From Prosthecomicrobium pneumaticum (lineage in GTDB: Bacteria > Pseudomonadota > Alphaproteobacteria > Rhizobiales > Kaistiaceae): 54,717 nucleotides of DNA. Positions 38,744-46,774 of the stretch are shown in pieces. Position numbers and translations under genes: made by a program. How positions within the stretch are numbered: position 1 is the stretch's first letter; every line of letters starts with the position of its first letter. The stretch lies in assembly GCF_014199915.1 (NCBI RefSeq), contig NZ_JACHOO010000011.1:1-54717 (forward strand), read 5' to 3'. The notes under the pieces are model-generated. The model was not told where the DNA came from. It searched no databases and worked only from the letters and a program-made list of their open reading frames with translations.

Positions 38744-39649
38744 TCATGTCCTCCCATGGGTTGCGGGGCGGCCCTGCCCGCGCGGGCAGAGCACGAGCGT
38801 GAGGTCGAGCGCGTGCTTCCGCTTCCCTCCATTGGGCGGCAGTGCGCGAAACTCGGCCATGAGTTCGGGCTTGACCCCGAAGATGGCGTCCCGGCCGATG
38901 GCGGGATCCGCCCGGTCGAAGACATGCGTGGTGAGCGTCTCGAAGCCCTCGGCCGCGACGCGGAAATGGATGTGCGCCGGCCGCTCGAGGCCGAGGCCGA
39001 GCGCCGTCATCAGGCGGCCGACCGGCCCGTCGGAGGGCAGGCTGTAGCCCTTCGGCTTGACGCTGACGAAGTGGAAGCGGCCCTGCGCATCGGTGCGGAA
39101 GCGCCCGCGCAGGTTGAATTCCGGCTGCCGGTCCGGCTGCTGGTTCTCGTAGAGCCCTTCGGCATTGGCGTGCCAGACCTCGAGAACGGCGCCCGCCACC
39201 GCCGTGCCGTCCGCGCCGAGCACCCGGCCGGTGACGGCGAGCGGCTCGCCCTCGCCGTCGCGCGAGAGATTGGCGCCGAGCGCCGTCTCCGGCACGTCGG
39301 CGCGGTAGAACGGGCCGGCGAGCGTGTTCGGCGTGCATCCCGCCGGGCGCGGATTGTTCTGGTCTTCGATCAGCGAGGAGACGCCGAGCACATCGGCGAG
39401 CAGCACCCATTCCTGGCGGCGGGAGTCGGCGTAGTGGCCGACCTCGGTCAAGAAATCGATCGCGAGAAGAAACTCCTCGCCGGTCGGCCGCAGCGCGGCG
39501 ACGAGGGCGTGCAGGCCGCCGACGGTCGCCCGCGCGGCGTCGACGAGACGGGACGGCTCGGCACCGGCGAGACGCCGGGCGAACTCCTCCGCCTGGGCCG
39601 AGATCGCGCGGATGCGCGCCTCCTGCCGGTCGTCGTGCTGACCGTCCAT
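38744..39649 (-). CDS. intradiol ring-cleavage dioxygenase, hydroxyquinol 1,2-dioxygenase-like (copy 2)
   Basis: The 301-aa enzyme has the same two-domain layout as the copy at 28671 and conserved Fe(III) ligands Tyr167, Tyr202, His226 and His228. The two share the SDGPVG/DDGPVG and RPAH(I/L)H segments but are well diverged, so different substrate ranges are likely. The start at 39649 was chosen because longer frames run through the LysR promoter region; a purine-rich GGGAAGGGAGG lies about ten bases upstream. It is the first gene of the leftward 22-gene run and divergent from lysR. Confidence 0.88.
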   Translation of the reverse strand: MDGQHDDRQEARIRAISAQAEEFARRLAGAEPSRLVDAARATVGGLHALVAALRPTGEEFLLAIDFLTEVGHYADSRRQEWVLLADVLGVSSLIEDQNNPRPAGCTPNTLAGPFYRADVPETALGANLSRDGEGEPLAVTGRVLGADGTAVAGAVLEVWHANAEGLYENQQPDRQPEFNLRGRFRTDAQGRFHFVSVKPKGYSLPSDGPVGRLMTALGLGLERPAHIHFRVAAEGFETLTTHVFDRADPAIGRDAIFGVKPELMAEFRALPPNGGKRKHALDLTLVLCPRGQGRPATHGRT

Positions 39650-39705
39650 CCTCCCGGGGCCTCCCTTCCCCTTGAGGAAAGGAGTAGCACGGGGCCGGCC
39701 GGTCC

Positions 39706-39734
39706 TTGATGAGTTGTAGGACGAGCGATATAGC
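39706..39734 (+). promoter_or_regulatory. promoter of the LysR gene, predicted leaderless transcript
   Basis: TTGATG (39706-39711) and TATAGC (39729-39734) are separated by 17 nt. Transcription would start around 39741-39743, at or just before the A of the LysR ATG, and no ribosome-binding site is seen. This suggests leaderless translation. Confidence 0.45.
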
Positions 39735-39744
39735 ATTTTGCTAT
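39730..39744. promoter_or_regulatory. LysR-type operator overlapping the regulator's own start codon
   Basis: ATAGCA-TTT-TGCTAT is a perfect 6-bp inverted repeat. It contains the LysR T-N11-A core (T39731 to A39743). It overlaps the -10 box and the ATG of the regulator, fitting negative autoregulation together with control of the divergent catabolic run. Confidence 0.55.
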
Positions 39745-40693
39745 GAAGCTGAACGAGCGCCATCTGATGCAGCTCGCCGCCGTGCTCGATGCCGGCGGTG
39801 TCTCGGAAGGTGCCGCCATGCTGGGCCTGACCCAGCCGGCGGTGAGCCGCTCGCTCGCCTCGCTCGAGGCGCGGGTCGGCGAGCCGCTCTTCGTCAAGGG
39901 GCGCCGGCCGCTGCAGGCGACGCCGCTCGGGGCGCAACTCGCCGCGCAGGGCCGCACCATCATCACCGCATCACGCAAGGCCTCCGATGCGGTTCAGGGC
40001 TTCATGAAGGGGACGAAGGGCCTGGTGCGGGTCGGCGGCGTGCCCTTCTTCATGGATGCGATGATCAGCCGGATGATCGGCGAATTCCTCAACCTCGAGC
40101 CCGAGGTGACGGTGCAGCAGAGCTATATGAACCTGCCGGAACTGGTCGGCGCGCTCGAAGGCAACCAGATCGATCTCGGCATCGTGCCGATCGGCGTGCT
40201 CGATCTCGGGCCGAGCTTCGAGTTCACCGAGATCCTGCCCGGCCGCAACATCGTCGCCTGCCGGCCCGGCCATCCGCTGCTGCGCAACCGGCGGCTCCGC
40301 GCGCACGATCTCAGCCGCTATCCCTGGGTGGCGCCGCTGCCCGGCTCGCCGCTGATGTCGGACCTGCAGATGATCCTGATGAGCATCGGCATGTCGGACC
40401 TCAACATCCGCTATTCCGGCGGCTCGCTGATGAGCGTCATCAACTTCCTCGCCGAGACCGACGCGCTCGCCGTGCTCCCCTTCTCCGTCGTGTTCGCGCA
40501 GCGCAAGGAGAACCGCGTCACGGTGCTCCCTTACGAGATCCCTCAGCCGAACCGCTCGCTCGGCATTCTGCGCCGGGTCGGGGCGCAGCGCTCGCCCGCC
40601 GCCGAGCGTTTCGCCGGCCATGTCACCAACGCGTTCGAGAACCTGAAGCACATCATCAAGCGGCACGAGAACGCGGTGGTGTGGGGCCGCTAG
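39743..40693 (+). CDS. LysR-family transcriptional regulator of the aromatic cluster
   Basis: The 316-aa protein has an N-terminal winged helix-turn-helix (about residues 20-40, VSEGAAMLGLTQPAVSRSLAS) and a C-terminal periplasmic-binding-like effector domain. It resembles aromatic-pathway LysR regulators (PcaQ/GbpR-like). It diverges from the intradiol dioxygenase gene, so control of the 22-gene cluster by an aromatic intermediate is the natural reading. The ATG at 39743 lies inside the palindrome and lacks a ribosome site; an internal ATG at 39767 is a weaker alternative because it removes the first conserved helix. Confidence 0.9.
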   Translation: MKLNERHLMQLAAVLDAGGVSEGAAMLGLTQPAVSRSLASLEARVGEPLFVKGRRPLQATPLGAQLAAQGRTIITASRKASDAVQGFMKGTKGLVRVGGVPFFMDAMISRMIGEFLNLEPEVTVQQSYMNLPELVGALEGNQIDLGIVPIGVLDLGPSFEFTEILPGRNIVACRPGHPLLRNRRLRAHDLSRYPWVAPLPGSPLMSDLQMILMSIGMSDLNIRYSGGSLMSVINFLAETDALAVLPFSVVFAQRKENRVTVLPYEIPQPNRSLGILRRVGAQRSPAAERFAGHVTNAFENLKHIIKRHENAVVWGR

Positions 40694-40708
40694 CGGCGTC
40701 GCCGTCGT

Positions 40709-41851
40709 TCATTCGGGCGCTCGGGACACCGGGCGGGCCGCCGGCACGGGGCCGACATAGCGCGATTGCGGCCGGATCAGCCGGCCGGTCCGCTCCTGCT
40801 CGAGCACATGCGCCGTCCAGCCGGCCATCCGCCCGGCGGCGAAGACATTGGTGAAGCCGTCGCGCGGGAAGCCGACCGCCTCGAGCAGCAGCGCGGTGTA
40901 GAATTCGACATTGGTGGCGAGCGGCCGCAGCGGCTTCTTCTGGGCGAGCAGGGCGAGCGCCTCCGCCTCGACCGCCTCGGCAAAGGCGATCCGGCCGCCG
41001 CGATCGCGCAGCCCGGCCACCGCCCGCTTCAGCACGTCGGCACGCGGATCGCGGACGCGATAGATGCGGTGGCCGAAGCCCATCAGCCGCTCGCCGCGGG
41101 CGAGCGCATCGACGAGCCAGGGCCGGATGCGCGCCGTCGTGCCGATCGCGTCGAGCATGTCGAGCACCGGCCCGGGCGCGCCGCCATGCAGCGGCCCCTT
41201 GAGCGCGCAGAGCCCCGCGACGACCGAGGAGAACAGGCCGGCGCGGGTCGAGGCGACGACGCGGGCGGCGAAGGTCGAAGCGTTCAGCCCGTGATCGGCG
41301 ACGGTGACGAGATAGGCGTCGAGCGCGGCGACGGCGGCCGGCGACGGAGCATCGCCGCCGAGCATGGCGAGGAAATCCTCGGCATGGCCGCGCGTCCGGT
41401 CGGGCGCGACCGGCGCCGCGCCGCGCCTGCGGCGGGCGATCGCCGCGGCGAAGACCGGGACGGCGGCGACGGCGAGCACGTGATGCGGCGTCGTGGCGGC
41501 ATCGGCGAGCGCCGCGAGCATCAGACGCAGTGCCTCGACCGGGGTGAGCGGATCGGTCGCGGCGAGCAGCGGCGCGGCGATCGCGAAGGCCTCCTCGCGG
41601 GCGGTGCCGAGCGCCCTGGCGATCCCTGCGGCGTCCATCGGCTCGGGGACGAGATCCCGCCACAGCAGCGCGAGCACGGCTTCGAAACGCCAGTCGGCGA
41701 GCACGTCGAGATCGTGGCCGCGCAGGATCAGGCGGCCGGCGGCGCCGTCGACATGGCTGAGCACGGTCTCCGCGGCGACGACATCGTCGAGACCCGGCGC
41801 GGTATGGCCGGGAGCGAGGGCCGGTGCTGCGGTGGCCGAAAGGGGGCTCAT
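40709..41851 (-). CDS. citrate synthase/2-methylcitrate synthase family protein, stand-alone
   Basis: The 380-aa protein has the citrate-synthase fold with His187 (DHGLNASTF), His222 (GPLHGGA) and His261 (GFGHRIY) at the expected catalytic positions. The usual catalytic Asp of NVDF is Glu316 here (NVEF). Substrate-binding arginines near 341, 360 and 364 are kept. It would condense oxaloacetate with acetyl- or propionyl-CoA if active. The start at 41851 follows GGGAG and avoids reading into the operator region. It is divergent from an HTH-fused homologue and convergent with lysR. Confidence 0.85.
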   Translation of the reverse strand: MSPLSATAAPALAPGHTAPGLDDVVAAETVLSHVDGAAGRLILRGHDLDVLADWRFEAVLALLWRDLVPEPMDAAGIARALGTAREEAFAIAAPLLAATDPLTPVEALRLMLAALADAATTPHHVLAVAAVPVFAAAIARRRRGAAPVAPDRTRGHAEDFLAMLGGDAPSPAAVAALDAYLVTVADHGLNASTFAARVVASTRAGLFSSVVAGLCALKGPLHGGAPGPVLDMLDAIGTTARIRPWLVDALARGERLMGFGHRIYRVRDPRADVLKRAVAGLRDRGGRIAFAEAVEAEALALLAQKKPLRPLATNVEFYTALLLEAVGFPRDGFTNVFAAGRMAGWTAHVLEQERTGRLIRPQSRYVGPVPAARPVSRAPE

Positions 41852-41894
41852 GATGTTCTCCCGCGATCCTCGTGATTGACGGGGGATGAGCATC

Positions 41895-41935
41895 TTGATT
41901 GTATCAACATCGTCAATCTTGATTCGATCGATCAA
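41895..41935. promoter_or_regulatory. pair of inverted repeats between the divergent citrate-synthase genes
   Basis: Two TTGAT...ATCAA dyads lie in an AT-rich 100-bp gap: TTGAT-TGT-ATCAA at 41895-41907 and TTGAT-N7-ATCAA at 41919-41935. A further ATTGAC/GTCAAT pair flanks them (41875-41880 and 41912-41917). They look like operators for a dimeric regulator. The HTH-citrate-synthase protein encoded next to them is the obvious candidate, an inference. Confidence 0.55.
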
Positions 41936-41951
41936 TCCATCGAGCCCGCCT

Positions 41952-43145
41952 ATGCCGCCGCCCGACGATCTCCTCGACGCCGAAGCCGCCGCCGCGCGGC
42001 TCGGCATCAGCCGGGCGACGCTCTACGCCTATGTCAGCCGCGGGCTGATCCGGGCGAGCGCGGCGGCCGGCGACCCGCGGAAGCGCCTCTACAGTGCCGC
42101 CGACATCGCGACGCTCGAGAAGCGGAAGGCGGCCGGCCGCGGCCCGCGCGAGGCGGCGGCGGCGACGCTCGACTGGGGCCTGCCGGTGCTCGCCTCCGGC
42201 ATCACGCTGATCGAGACCGGTGGGCTGTTCTATCGCGGACGCGACGCGATCGCGCTCTCGGCCGAGGCGACGCTCGAGGATGTCGCCCGGCTTCTGTGGG
42301 GCTGCGACGGGCACGATCCCTTCGCGGAGCGCGGCGCGGTGGCGGCGCCCTGGGCGCCCGGCCTGCTGCAGCGGCTCGCCACCATGCCGCTCACCGAGCG
42401 CTGCCAGACGCTGCTGCCGCTCGTTTCGGCCGGCTGGGCGATCGCCTGGCAGCGCGACAGCCGCCGGCTCTGGCCGGGCGCGGCGGCGCTGCTGCGCGCG
42501 CTCGCCGCCGCGGCGAGCCTCAGCGAGCCCGACACGCTGCCGGTCCACCGCCATCTCGCCCGCGCCTGGGGGCTCGATGCGGCGGGCGCCGATCTGATCC
42601 GGCGCGCCCTCGTGCTCCTCGCCGACCACGAGCTCAATGCCTCGGCCTTCGCGGTGCGCGTCGTCGCCTCGACCGGCGCCTCGCTCGGCGCCTGCCTCAA
42701 TGCCGGCCTCTCCGCCCTGAGCGGTCCGCTGCACGGCGGCACGACGAGCCTCGTCGAGATGCTGCTCGGCGAGATCGATGCGGCGGGCGACGCGGCGGCG
42801 GTCGTCGAGGCGCGGCTGCGGCGGGGCGACGGCGTGCCGGGCTTCGACCACCCGCTCTATCCGGACGGCGACCCGCGCGCCGCGGCTCTGCTGCCGCTGC
42901 TGCCGCCCGATCCGGGCCGCGAGGCGCTCGCGACGGTCATGGCGGAGACGGCGGGACGGCGGCCGAATGTCGATTTCGCGCTCGTCGCGCTCCGCCGCGC
43001 GCTCGCCCTGCCGCCGGGCGGTGCGCTCGCCCTCTTCGCCGTCGGCCGGACGGTCGGCTGGATCGCCCACGCGCTCGAGCAGCGCGGCGAGGAGAAGCTG
43101 ATCCGCCCCCGCGCGCGCTATGTCGGACCGCCCGTTCTTCGCTGA
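41952..43145 (+). CDS. citrate-synthase homologue with N-terminal helix-turn-helix
   Basis: The 397-aa protein begins with an excisionase/MerR-like helix-turn-helix (residues 8-55, AAARLGISRATLYAYVSRGLI). A linker follows, then a full citrate-synthase domain (about 75-397). All catalytic residues are retained: His226, His261, His300 and Asp341 (NVDF). Its arginines near 366 and 385 match the stand-alone protein. The start at 41952 leaves the inverted repeats non-coding; an in-frame ATG at 41886 would place them inside the gene. It could be an enzyme, a CoA-thioester-sensing repressor, or both. Confidence 0.85.
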   Translation: MPPPDDLLDAEAAAARLGISRATLYAYVSRGLIRASAAAGDPRKRLYSAADIATLEKRKAAGRGPREAAAATLDWGLPVLASGITLIETGGLFYRGRDAIALSAEATLEDVARLLWGCDGHDPFAERGAVAAPWAPGLLQRLATMPLTERCQTLLPLVSAGWAIAWQRDSRRLWPGAAALLRALAAAASLSEPDTLPVHRHLARAWGLDAAGADLIRRALVLLADHELNASAFAVRVVASTGASLGACLNAGLSALSGPLHGGTTSLVEMLLGEIDAAGDAAAVVEARLRRGDGVPGFDHPLYPDGDPRAAALLPLLPPDPGREALATVMAETAGRRPNVDFALVALRRALALPPGGALALFAVGRTVGWIAHALEQRGEEKLIRPRARYVGPPVLR

Positions 43146-43191
43146 CGGCGGTTCGGATCACCAGGATCCCTGGGCGGCGATCACGAAAAGC

Positions 43192-43227
43192 GGAACCGCC
43201 TCCGGAACGGTACATTGAGGCCCTGTT
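43192..43227 (+). promoter_or_regulatory. possible EcfG-type promoter(s) of the sigma-factor gene
   Basis: Two GGAAC boxes occur: GGAAC at 43192-43196 with CATT 16 nt later, and GGAAC at 43204-43208 with TGTT 15 nt later (GTT at 16). Each is one step from GGAAC-N16-CGTT. Autoregulation of the sigma gene is common in this family. Confidence 0.4.
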
Positions 43228-43263
43228 CAATCTCCGAGCAGCGCTTCAAAGGGGGTGCAGTCC

Positions 43264-43842
43264 GTGCAGCCGCACCACTCGAGGGATGGTCGTCAGAGCC
43301 GCGAGGCCGAGACGATCGTCGACCTTATCCCCGCGCTGCGCGCCTTTGCGCGGTCCTTCTGCCGCGACCCGTCCGACGCCGACGATCTGGTTCAGGAAAC
43401 GCTCACCAAAGGCATCGCCCATATCGACAAGTTCGAGCCGGGCACACGGATGAAATCCTGGCTGTTCACGATCATGCGGAACACATTCTACACCCGGATC
43501 AAGATCAGCAAGCGCGAGGCGCCCGGCCTCGCCGATTGCGTCTCCGCCATGCCGGTCTCCGAGGCGACGCAGGAATGGAGCCTGCGCGGCCAGGAACTGA
43601 AGGAGGCGATCGACCGCCTGCCGCCGCATTACCGCGAGGTGCTCGTTCTGATCGGCGTGCTCGGCGTCAGCTATGAGGAGGCAGCGGCGATCTGCGGCTG
43701 CGCGATCGGCACGGTGAAGAGCCGGCTCAACCGCGGCCGCGCCCACCTGCTCGAGCATCTCGGCGAGGACTCACCTCGCGCTCTGATCGAGCCCACCGCC
43801 CGCATCGTTGCCGACGGAATCCTGGTCGAGAAGCGCCGCTGA
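43264..43842 (+). CDS. ECF sigma factor, EcfG-like (general stress response)
   Basis: The 192-aa protein has sigma region 2 (LIPALRAFARSFCRDPSDAD, then FEPGTRMKSWLFTIMRNTFY) and region 4 with the helix-turn-helix SYEEAAAICGCAIGTVKSRL. This pattern is that of the alphaproteobacterial EcfG/ECF15 group, which drives the general stress response under control of the anti-sigma NepR and anti-anti-sigma PhyR. The GTG at 43264 is chosen because AAAGGGGG ends 8 nt before it; a GTG at 43255 would touch that site. It overlaps the convergent NepR-like gene by 72 bp. Confidence 0.82.
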   Translation: MQPHHSRDGRQSREAETIVDLIPALRAFARSFCRDPSDADDLVQETLTKGIAHIDKFEPGTRMKSWLFTIMRNTFYTRIKISKREAPGLADCVSAMPVSEATQEWSLRGQELKEAIDRLPPHYREVLVLIGVLGVSYEEAAAICGCAIGTVKSRLNRGRAHLLEHLGEDSPRALIEPTARIVADGILVEKRR

Positions 43843-44022
43843 ACCATCGAGGGCGCGTCGACGCTTGAGCGCTTCCTGCAGCCGCACCGCGAGGCCGAGA
43901 AGCCGGTCGGGAACCGGCTCGGCCTCGATCGCGGCCAGAAGCGATGCGAGCCCCGCGTCGAGCGCTTCATCGTCGGCGGCATCCTGCCCCTCATCGGCAG
44001 ACGGTAGGGCGGCGCTCGCCAT
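43771..44022 (-). CDS. NepR-like anti-sigma factor (candidate)
   Basis: The 83-aa protein has an acidic, probably disordered N terminus and then a helix-turn-helix-like stretch around residues 22-54 containing EPVPDRLLGL (35-44). NepR proteins have exactly such a core (EPVPDRF/L followed by an amphipathic helix), which wraps around EcfG. Length and composition fit. It is encoded on the opposite strand, and its last 24 codons are antisense to the end of the sigma gene; canonical nepR is usually in an operon with ecfG. No PhyR is present in the window. The weak ribosome site keeps this tentative. Confidence 0.55.
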   Translation of the reverse strand: MASAALPSADEGQDAADDEALDAGLASLLAAIEAEPVPDRLLGLAVRLQEALKRRRALDGSAALLDQDSVGNDAGGGLDQSAR

Positions 44023-44175
44023 CGGTGTTCTCAAGCTCCCGGTTCCTCTCCTCAAAGCTTATGGGACGGCCGCCGCCTTTCGGCAAGCGCAGCGATTCGC
44101 AGGCGCCGTCCGTCGCGCCCCTTCGCTTCCCGCCCCGCTGCCGCGACGGCAGACGGGACGGAGATGCGACCGTTT

Positions 44176-46695
44176 TCACGGAGCCGGAAGTGCATAGGCG
44201 ATGACATAGTCGCCCGCCTTCGTGCCGAGCGAGCCGTGTCCGCCGGCGACGACGACGAGATACTGCCGTCCGTCCGCCCCCTGATAGCTCATCGGCGTCG
44301 CCTGGCCGCCGGCCGGCAGCCGCGCCTTCCAGATCTCCGCACCGGTCGTCACGTCATAGCCGCGGACGTAATAATCGAGCGTGCCCGAGAGGAAGGCGAC
44401 GCCGCCCTTCGTGACGATCGGCCCGCCGAGATTGGGGACACCCATCGCGAAGGGGAGCGGCACCGGCGCGAGATCGCGCACCGTGCCGTTCCTGTGCTTC
44501 CAGAGCACCGCGCCGGTGGTCAGGTCCGCTGCCGAGACGAAGCCCCAGGGCGGCTGCTGGCAGGGCAGGCCGAGCGGCGACAGGAAGGCGCTGAGCTGGA
44601 CCGCGAAGGGCGCGCCGAAATTCTCGTTGAGCGCCGGCAGGCTGCCTTCCGGCCGGTTGTCGCCCTGGACATAGAGCGTCGTGTCGTCGCCGCGCGGAAC
44701 GAGCCGCGAGACGAAGGCGAGATAGGTCGGCGTCGTGAAGACGACCTCCCGCTCCGGATCGACGGCGACGCCACCCCAGTTGAAGACACCGAAATTGCCC
44801 GGATAGACGAGCGTTCCGCCGGTCGAGGGCGGTGTGAAGCGGCCCTCATAGCGCAACTGGTGGAACCGGATCCGGCAGGCGAGCTGGTCGAGCATCGTCA
44901 TGCCCCACATATCGCGCCCCGAGAGCGGCGGCGGATCGTAGGAGAGCGCCGATTTCGGCTGGGTCGGCGCGGTGTGGTCGCCCTCCGCCGCGCCCTGCGG
45001 GGCGGGGAGTTCCTGAACCGGCAGGAGCGGCGCGCCGGTGCGCCGGTCGAGCACGAAGAGCTCGCCCTGCTTGGTCGGCTGGACGAGCGCCGGCACGCGT
45101 TCGCCGTTCACCGTCAGGTCGACGAGGCTCGGCTGCGCGGGCACGTCGTAGTCCCAGAGGTCGTGATGCACGGTCTGGAAGTGCCAGCGCACGCGGCCCG
45201 TCGCGATGTCGAGCGCGACGACGGCGGAGGAATAGGTCTCGACGGCTTCGGAGCGATTGCCGCCCCACTGATCCGGCGGCTGGTTGCCGAGCGGCACATA
45301 GACCATGCCGAGCGCCTCGTCGACGCTCGAGATCGACCAGCTGTTGGGGGAGTTCGGCGTGTAATGACCGCCGGGGGCGAGCGGCGCGGTATCCTGCGGA
45401 TTGCCGGAATCCCAGTTCCAGACCAGCCGGCCGGTGGCGATGTCGAAGGCGCGGATGACGCCGGAGGCCTCGGAGGTCGAGACATTGTCGAGCACGGTGC
45501 CGCCGACGATGATCATCCCCCGCGCGACGACCACCGGCGAGGTCGAGTAATAGGCGCCGGGATCGACATTCGGCATGTTGACCCAGAGATTGATCTGGCC
45601 GGTGCCGCCGCCGAAATCGGCGCAGACGCGGCCACTCTGCGGATCGAGCGCAATGACCCGTCCGTCCGCCGTCGGCATGAAGAGCTTGGACGGGCAGGCG
45701 GGCGCGGTCGGTCCGTCCTCGGCGGCGACCGGCAGGTCGGGCACGGGGTTCTCGGCGGGCGCCGCGGCCCCGACATCGGCCGGCGGCACGGGGGCGGCCG
45801 CCTCGGACGTTTCGGCGCCGGGAGGCGCGGGCACTGCGGCGGAGGACGCGGCGTCCGCGGCTCCGCCTGCATAGTAGGAAAGGCCGCGGCAGGTCAGGTG
45901 CTGCAGCGCCAGCTGGTCGCGGATGCGCGGATCGTAGCGCCACACTTCGCGACCGGTGGTGGCGTCGAGCGCGATGACGAGCTGGTGCGGCGTGCAGAGA
46001 TAGAGCCGGTCGCCGACCTTCAGCGGCGTGACCTGGAACGTCGTCTCGACCGGATCGCCCGGCTGGCCGCGCACATCACCGGTGCGGAACGTCCAGGCGA
46101 CCTCGAGCTGCGCGACGTTTTGCGGCGTGATCTGATCGAGCGGCGCATAGCGGTCGCCATGGCCGGTGCGGCCATAGGCGTGCCATTCGCCCGGCGGCAC
46201 GCCGCCGGCGTCCGGGGCGATCTCGGCCCGCACGCCCGGCGCCGCGCCTTCGATCCGGGTTGGATCGCGGAAAATGCCCACGGTGCCGGCGGCGAGCGAG
46301 AGGACGAGCACGACCCCGAGCGCGATCCGGCCGCCCCGGACATCCGGCACGCCGCCGCGAGGACGCAGCGCCCGCGCGACCCAGGGCGTCAGCAGGAAGA
46401 GGCCGATCAGAAAGAGGAGATCGCCGCGCGGAGCGAGCGGCCACCAGTCGAAGCCGACCTCCCACAGCGACCACAAGAGGGTCGCAAGGACGGTGAGGGC
46501 GTAGACCCAGAGGGCCGCGGGATGGCCCTGCCAGAGCAGGAAGGCGGTCGCCGCGAGGGCGAGACCGGCGAGCGCATAGTACCAGGAGCCGCCGAGCCCG
46601 ACCAGCCAGACGCCGCCGACGAGGAGAGCGAGGGCGATCAGGCCGACGATCAGTGCGGTGGCGATCAGCACCGGCCGGCGATGGGTCGTATCCAT
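44176..46695 (-). CDS. membrane-bound PQQ-dependent dehydrogenase, glucose/quinate/shikimate family
   Basis: The 839-aa protein has five N-terminal transmembrane segments (about 9-32, 35-55, 58-78, 92-107 and 123-142). A periplasmic eight-bladed PQQ propeller with repeated tryptophan-docking motifs follows (for example ALDATTGREVWRYDP). This architecture oxidises glucose, quinate or similar substrates in the periplasm and reduces ubiquinone. It is 40-odd residues longer than E. coli Gcd owing to an Ala/Pro-rich insert at residues 277-333. GAGGGG six bases before the ATG at 46695 supports the start. An EcfG-type promoter lies about 50-70 nt upstream. Confidence 0.9.
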   Translation of the reverse strand: MDTTHRRPVLIATALIVGLIALALLVGGVWLVGLGGSWYYALAGLALAATAFLLWQGHPAALWVYALTVLATLLWSLWEVGFDWWPLAPRGDLLFLIGLFLLTPWVARALRPRGGVPDVRGGRIALGVVLVLSLAAGTVGIFRDPTRIEGAAPGVRAEIAPDAGGVPPGEWHAYGRTGHGDRYAPLDQITPQNVAQLEVAWTFRTGDVRGQPGDPVETTFQVTPLKVGDRLYLCTPHQLVIALDATTGREVWRYDPRIRDQLALQHLTCRGLSYYAGGAADAASSAAVPAPPGAETSEAAAPVPPADVGAAAPAENPVPDLPVAAEDGPTAPACPSKLFMPTADGRVIALDPQSGRVCADFGGGTGQINLWVNMPNVDPGAYYSTSPVVVARGMIIVGGTVLDNVSTSEASGVIRAFDIATGRLVWNWDSGNPQDTAPLAPGGHYTPNSPNSWSISSVDEALGMVYVPLGNQPPDQWGGNRSEAVETYSSAVVALDIATGRVRWHFQTVHHDLWDYDVPAQPSLVDLTVNGERVPALVQPTKQGELFVLDRRTGAPLLPVQELPAPQGAAEGDHTAPTQPKSALSYDPPPLSGRDMWGMTMLDQLACRIRFHQLRYEGRFTPPSTGGTLVYPGNFGVFNWGGVAVDPEREVVFTTPTYLAFVSRLVPRGDDTTLYVQGDNRPEGSLPALNENFGAPFAVQLSAFLSPLGLPCQQPPWGFVSAADLTTGAVLWKHRNGTVRDLAPVPLPFAMGVPNLGGPIVTKGGVAFLSGTLDYYVRGYDVTTGAEIWKARLPAGGQATPMSYQGADGRQYLVVVAGGHGSLGTKAGDYVIAYALPAP

Positions 46696-46741
46696 GGAGA
46701 GAGCCCCTCGGCTGCGCCGGCGAGCCGGCCTTCGAGGGCCA

Positions 46742-46766
46742 AACCGCGGCCGGCCCGAGGGGTTCC
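46742..46766 (-). promoter_or_regulatory. EcfG-type stress promoter of the PQQ dehydrogenase
   Basis: On the minus strand GGAAC (46766 down to 46762) is followed after 16 nt by GGTT (46745 down to 46742). The consensus is GGAAC-N16-17-CGTT, so one -10 base differs. It lies between the treZ stop and the dehydrogenase ATG, 47 nt from the latter. Confidence 0.55.
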
Positions 46767-46774
46767 CGCGGCGC

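Noticed and set aside
44023-44070. EcfG-type promoter for the NepR-like gene
   Set aside because: A GGAAC is present on the minus strand, but the bases 16-17 nt downstream do not give CGTT, and the start would fall inside the coding sequence.
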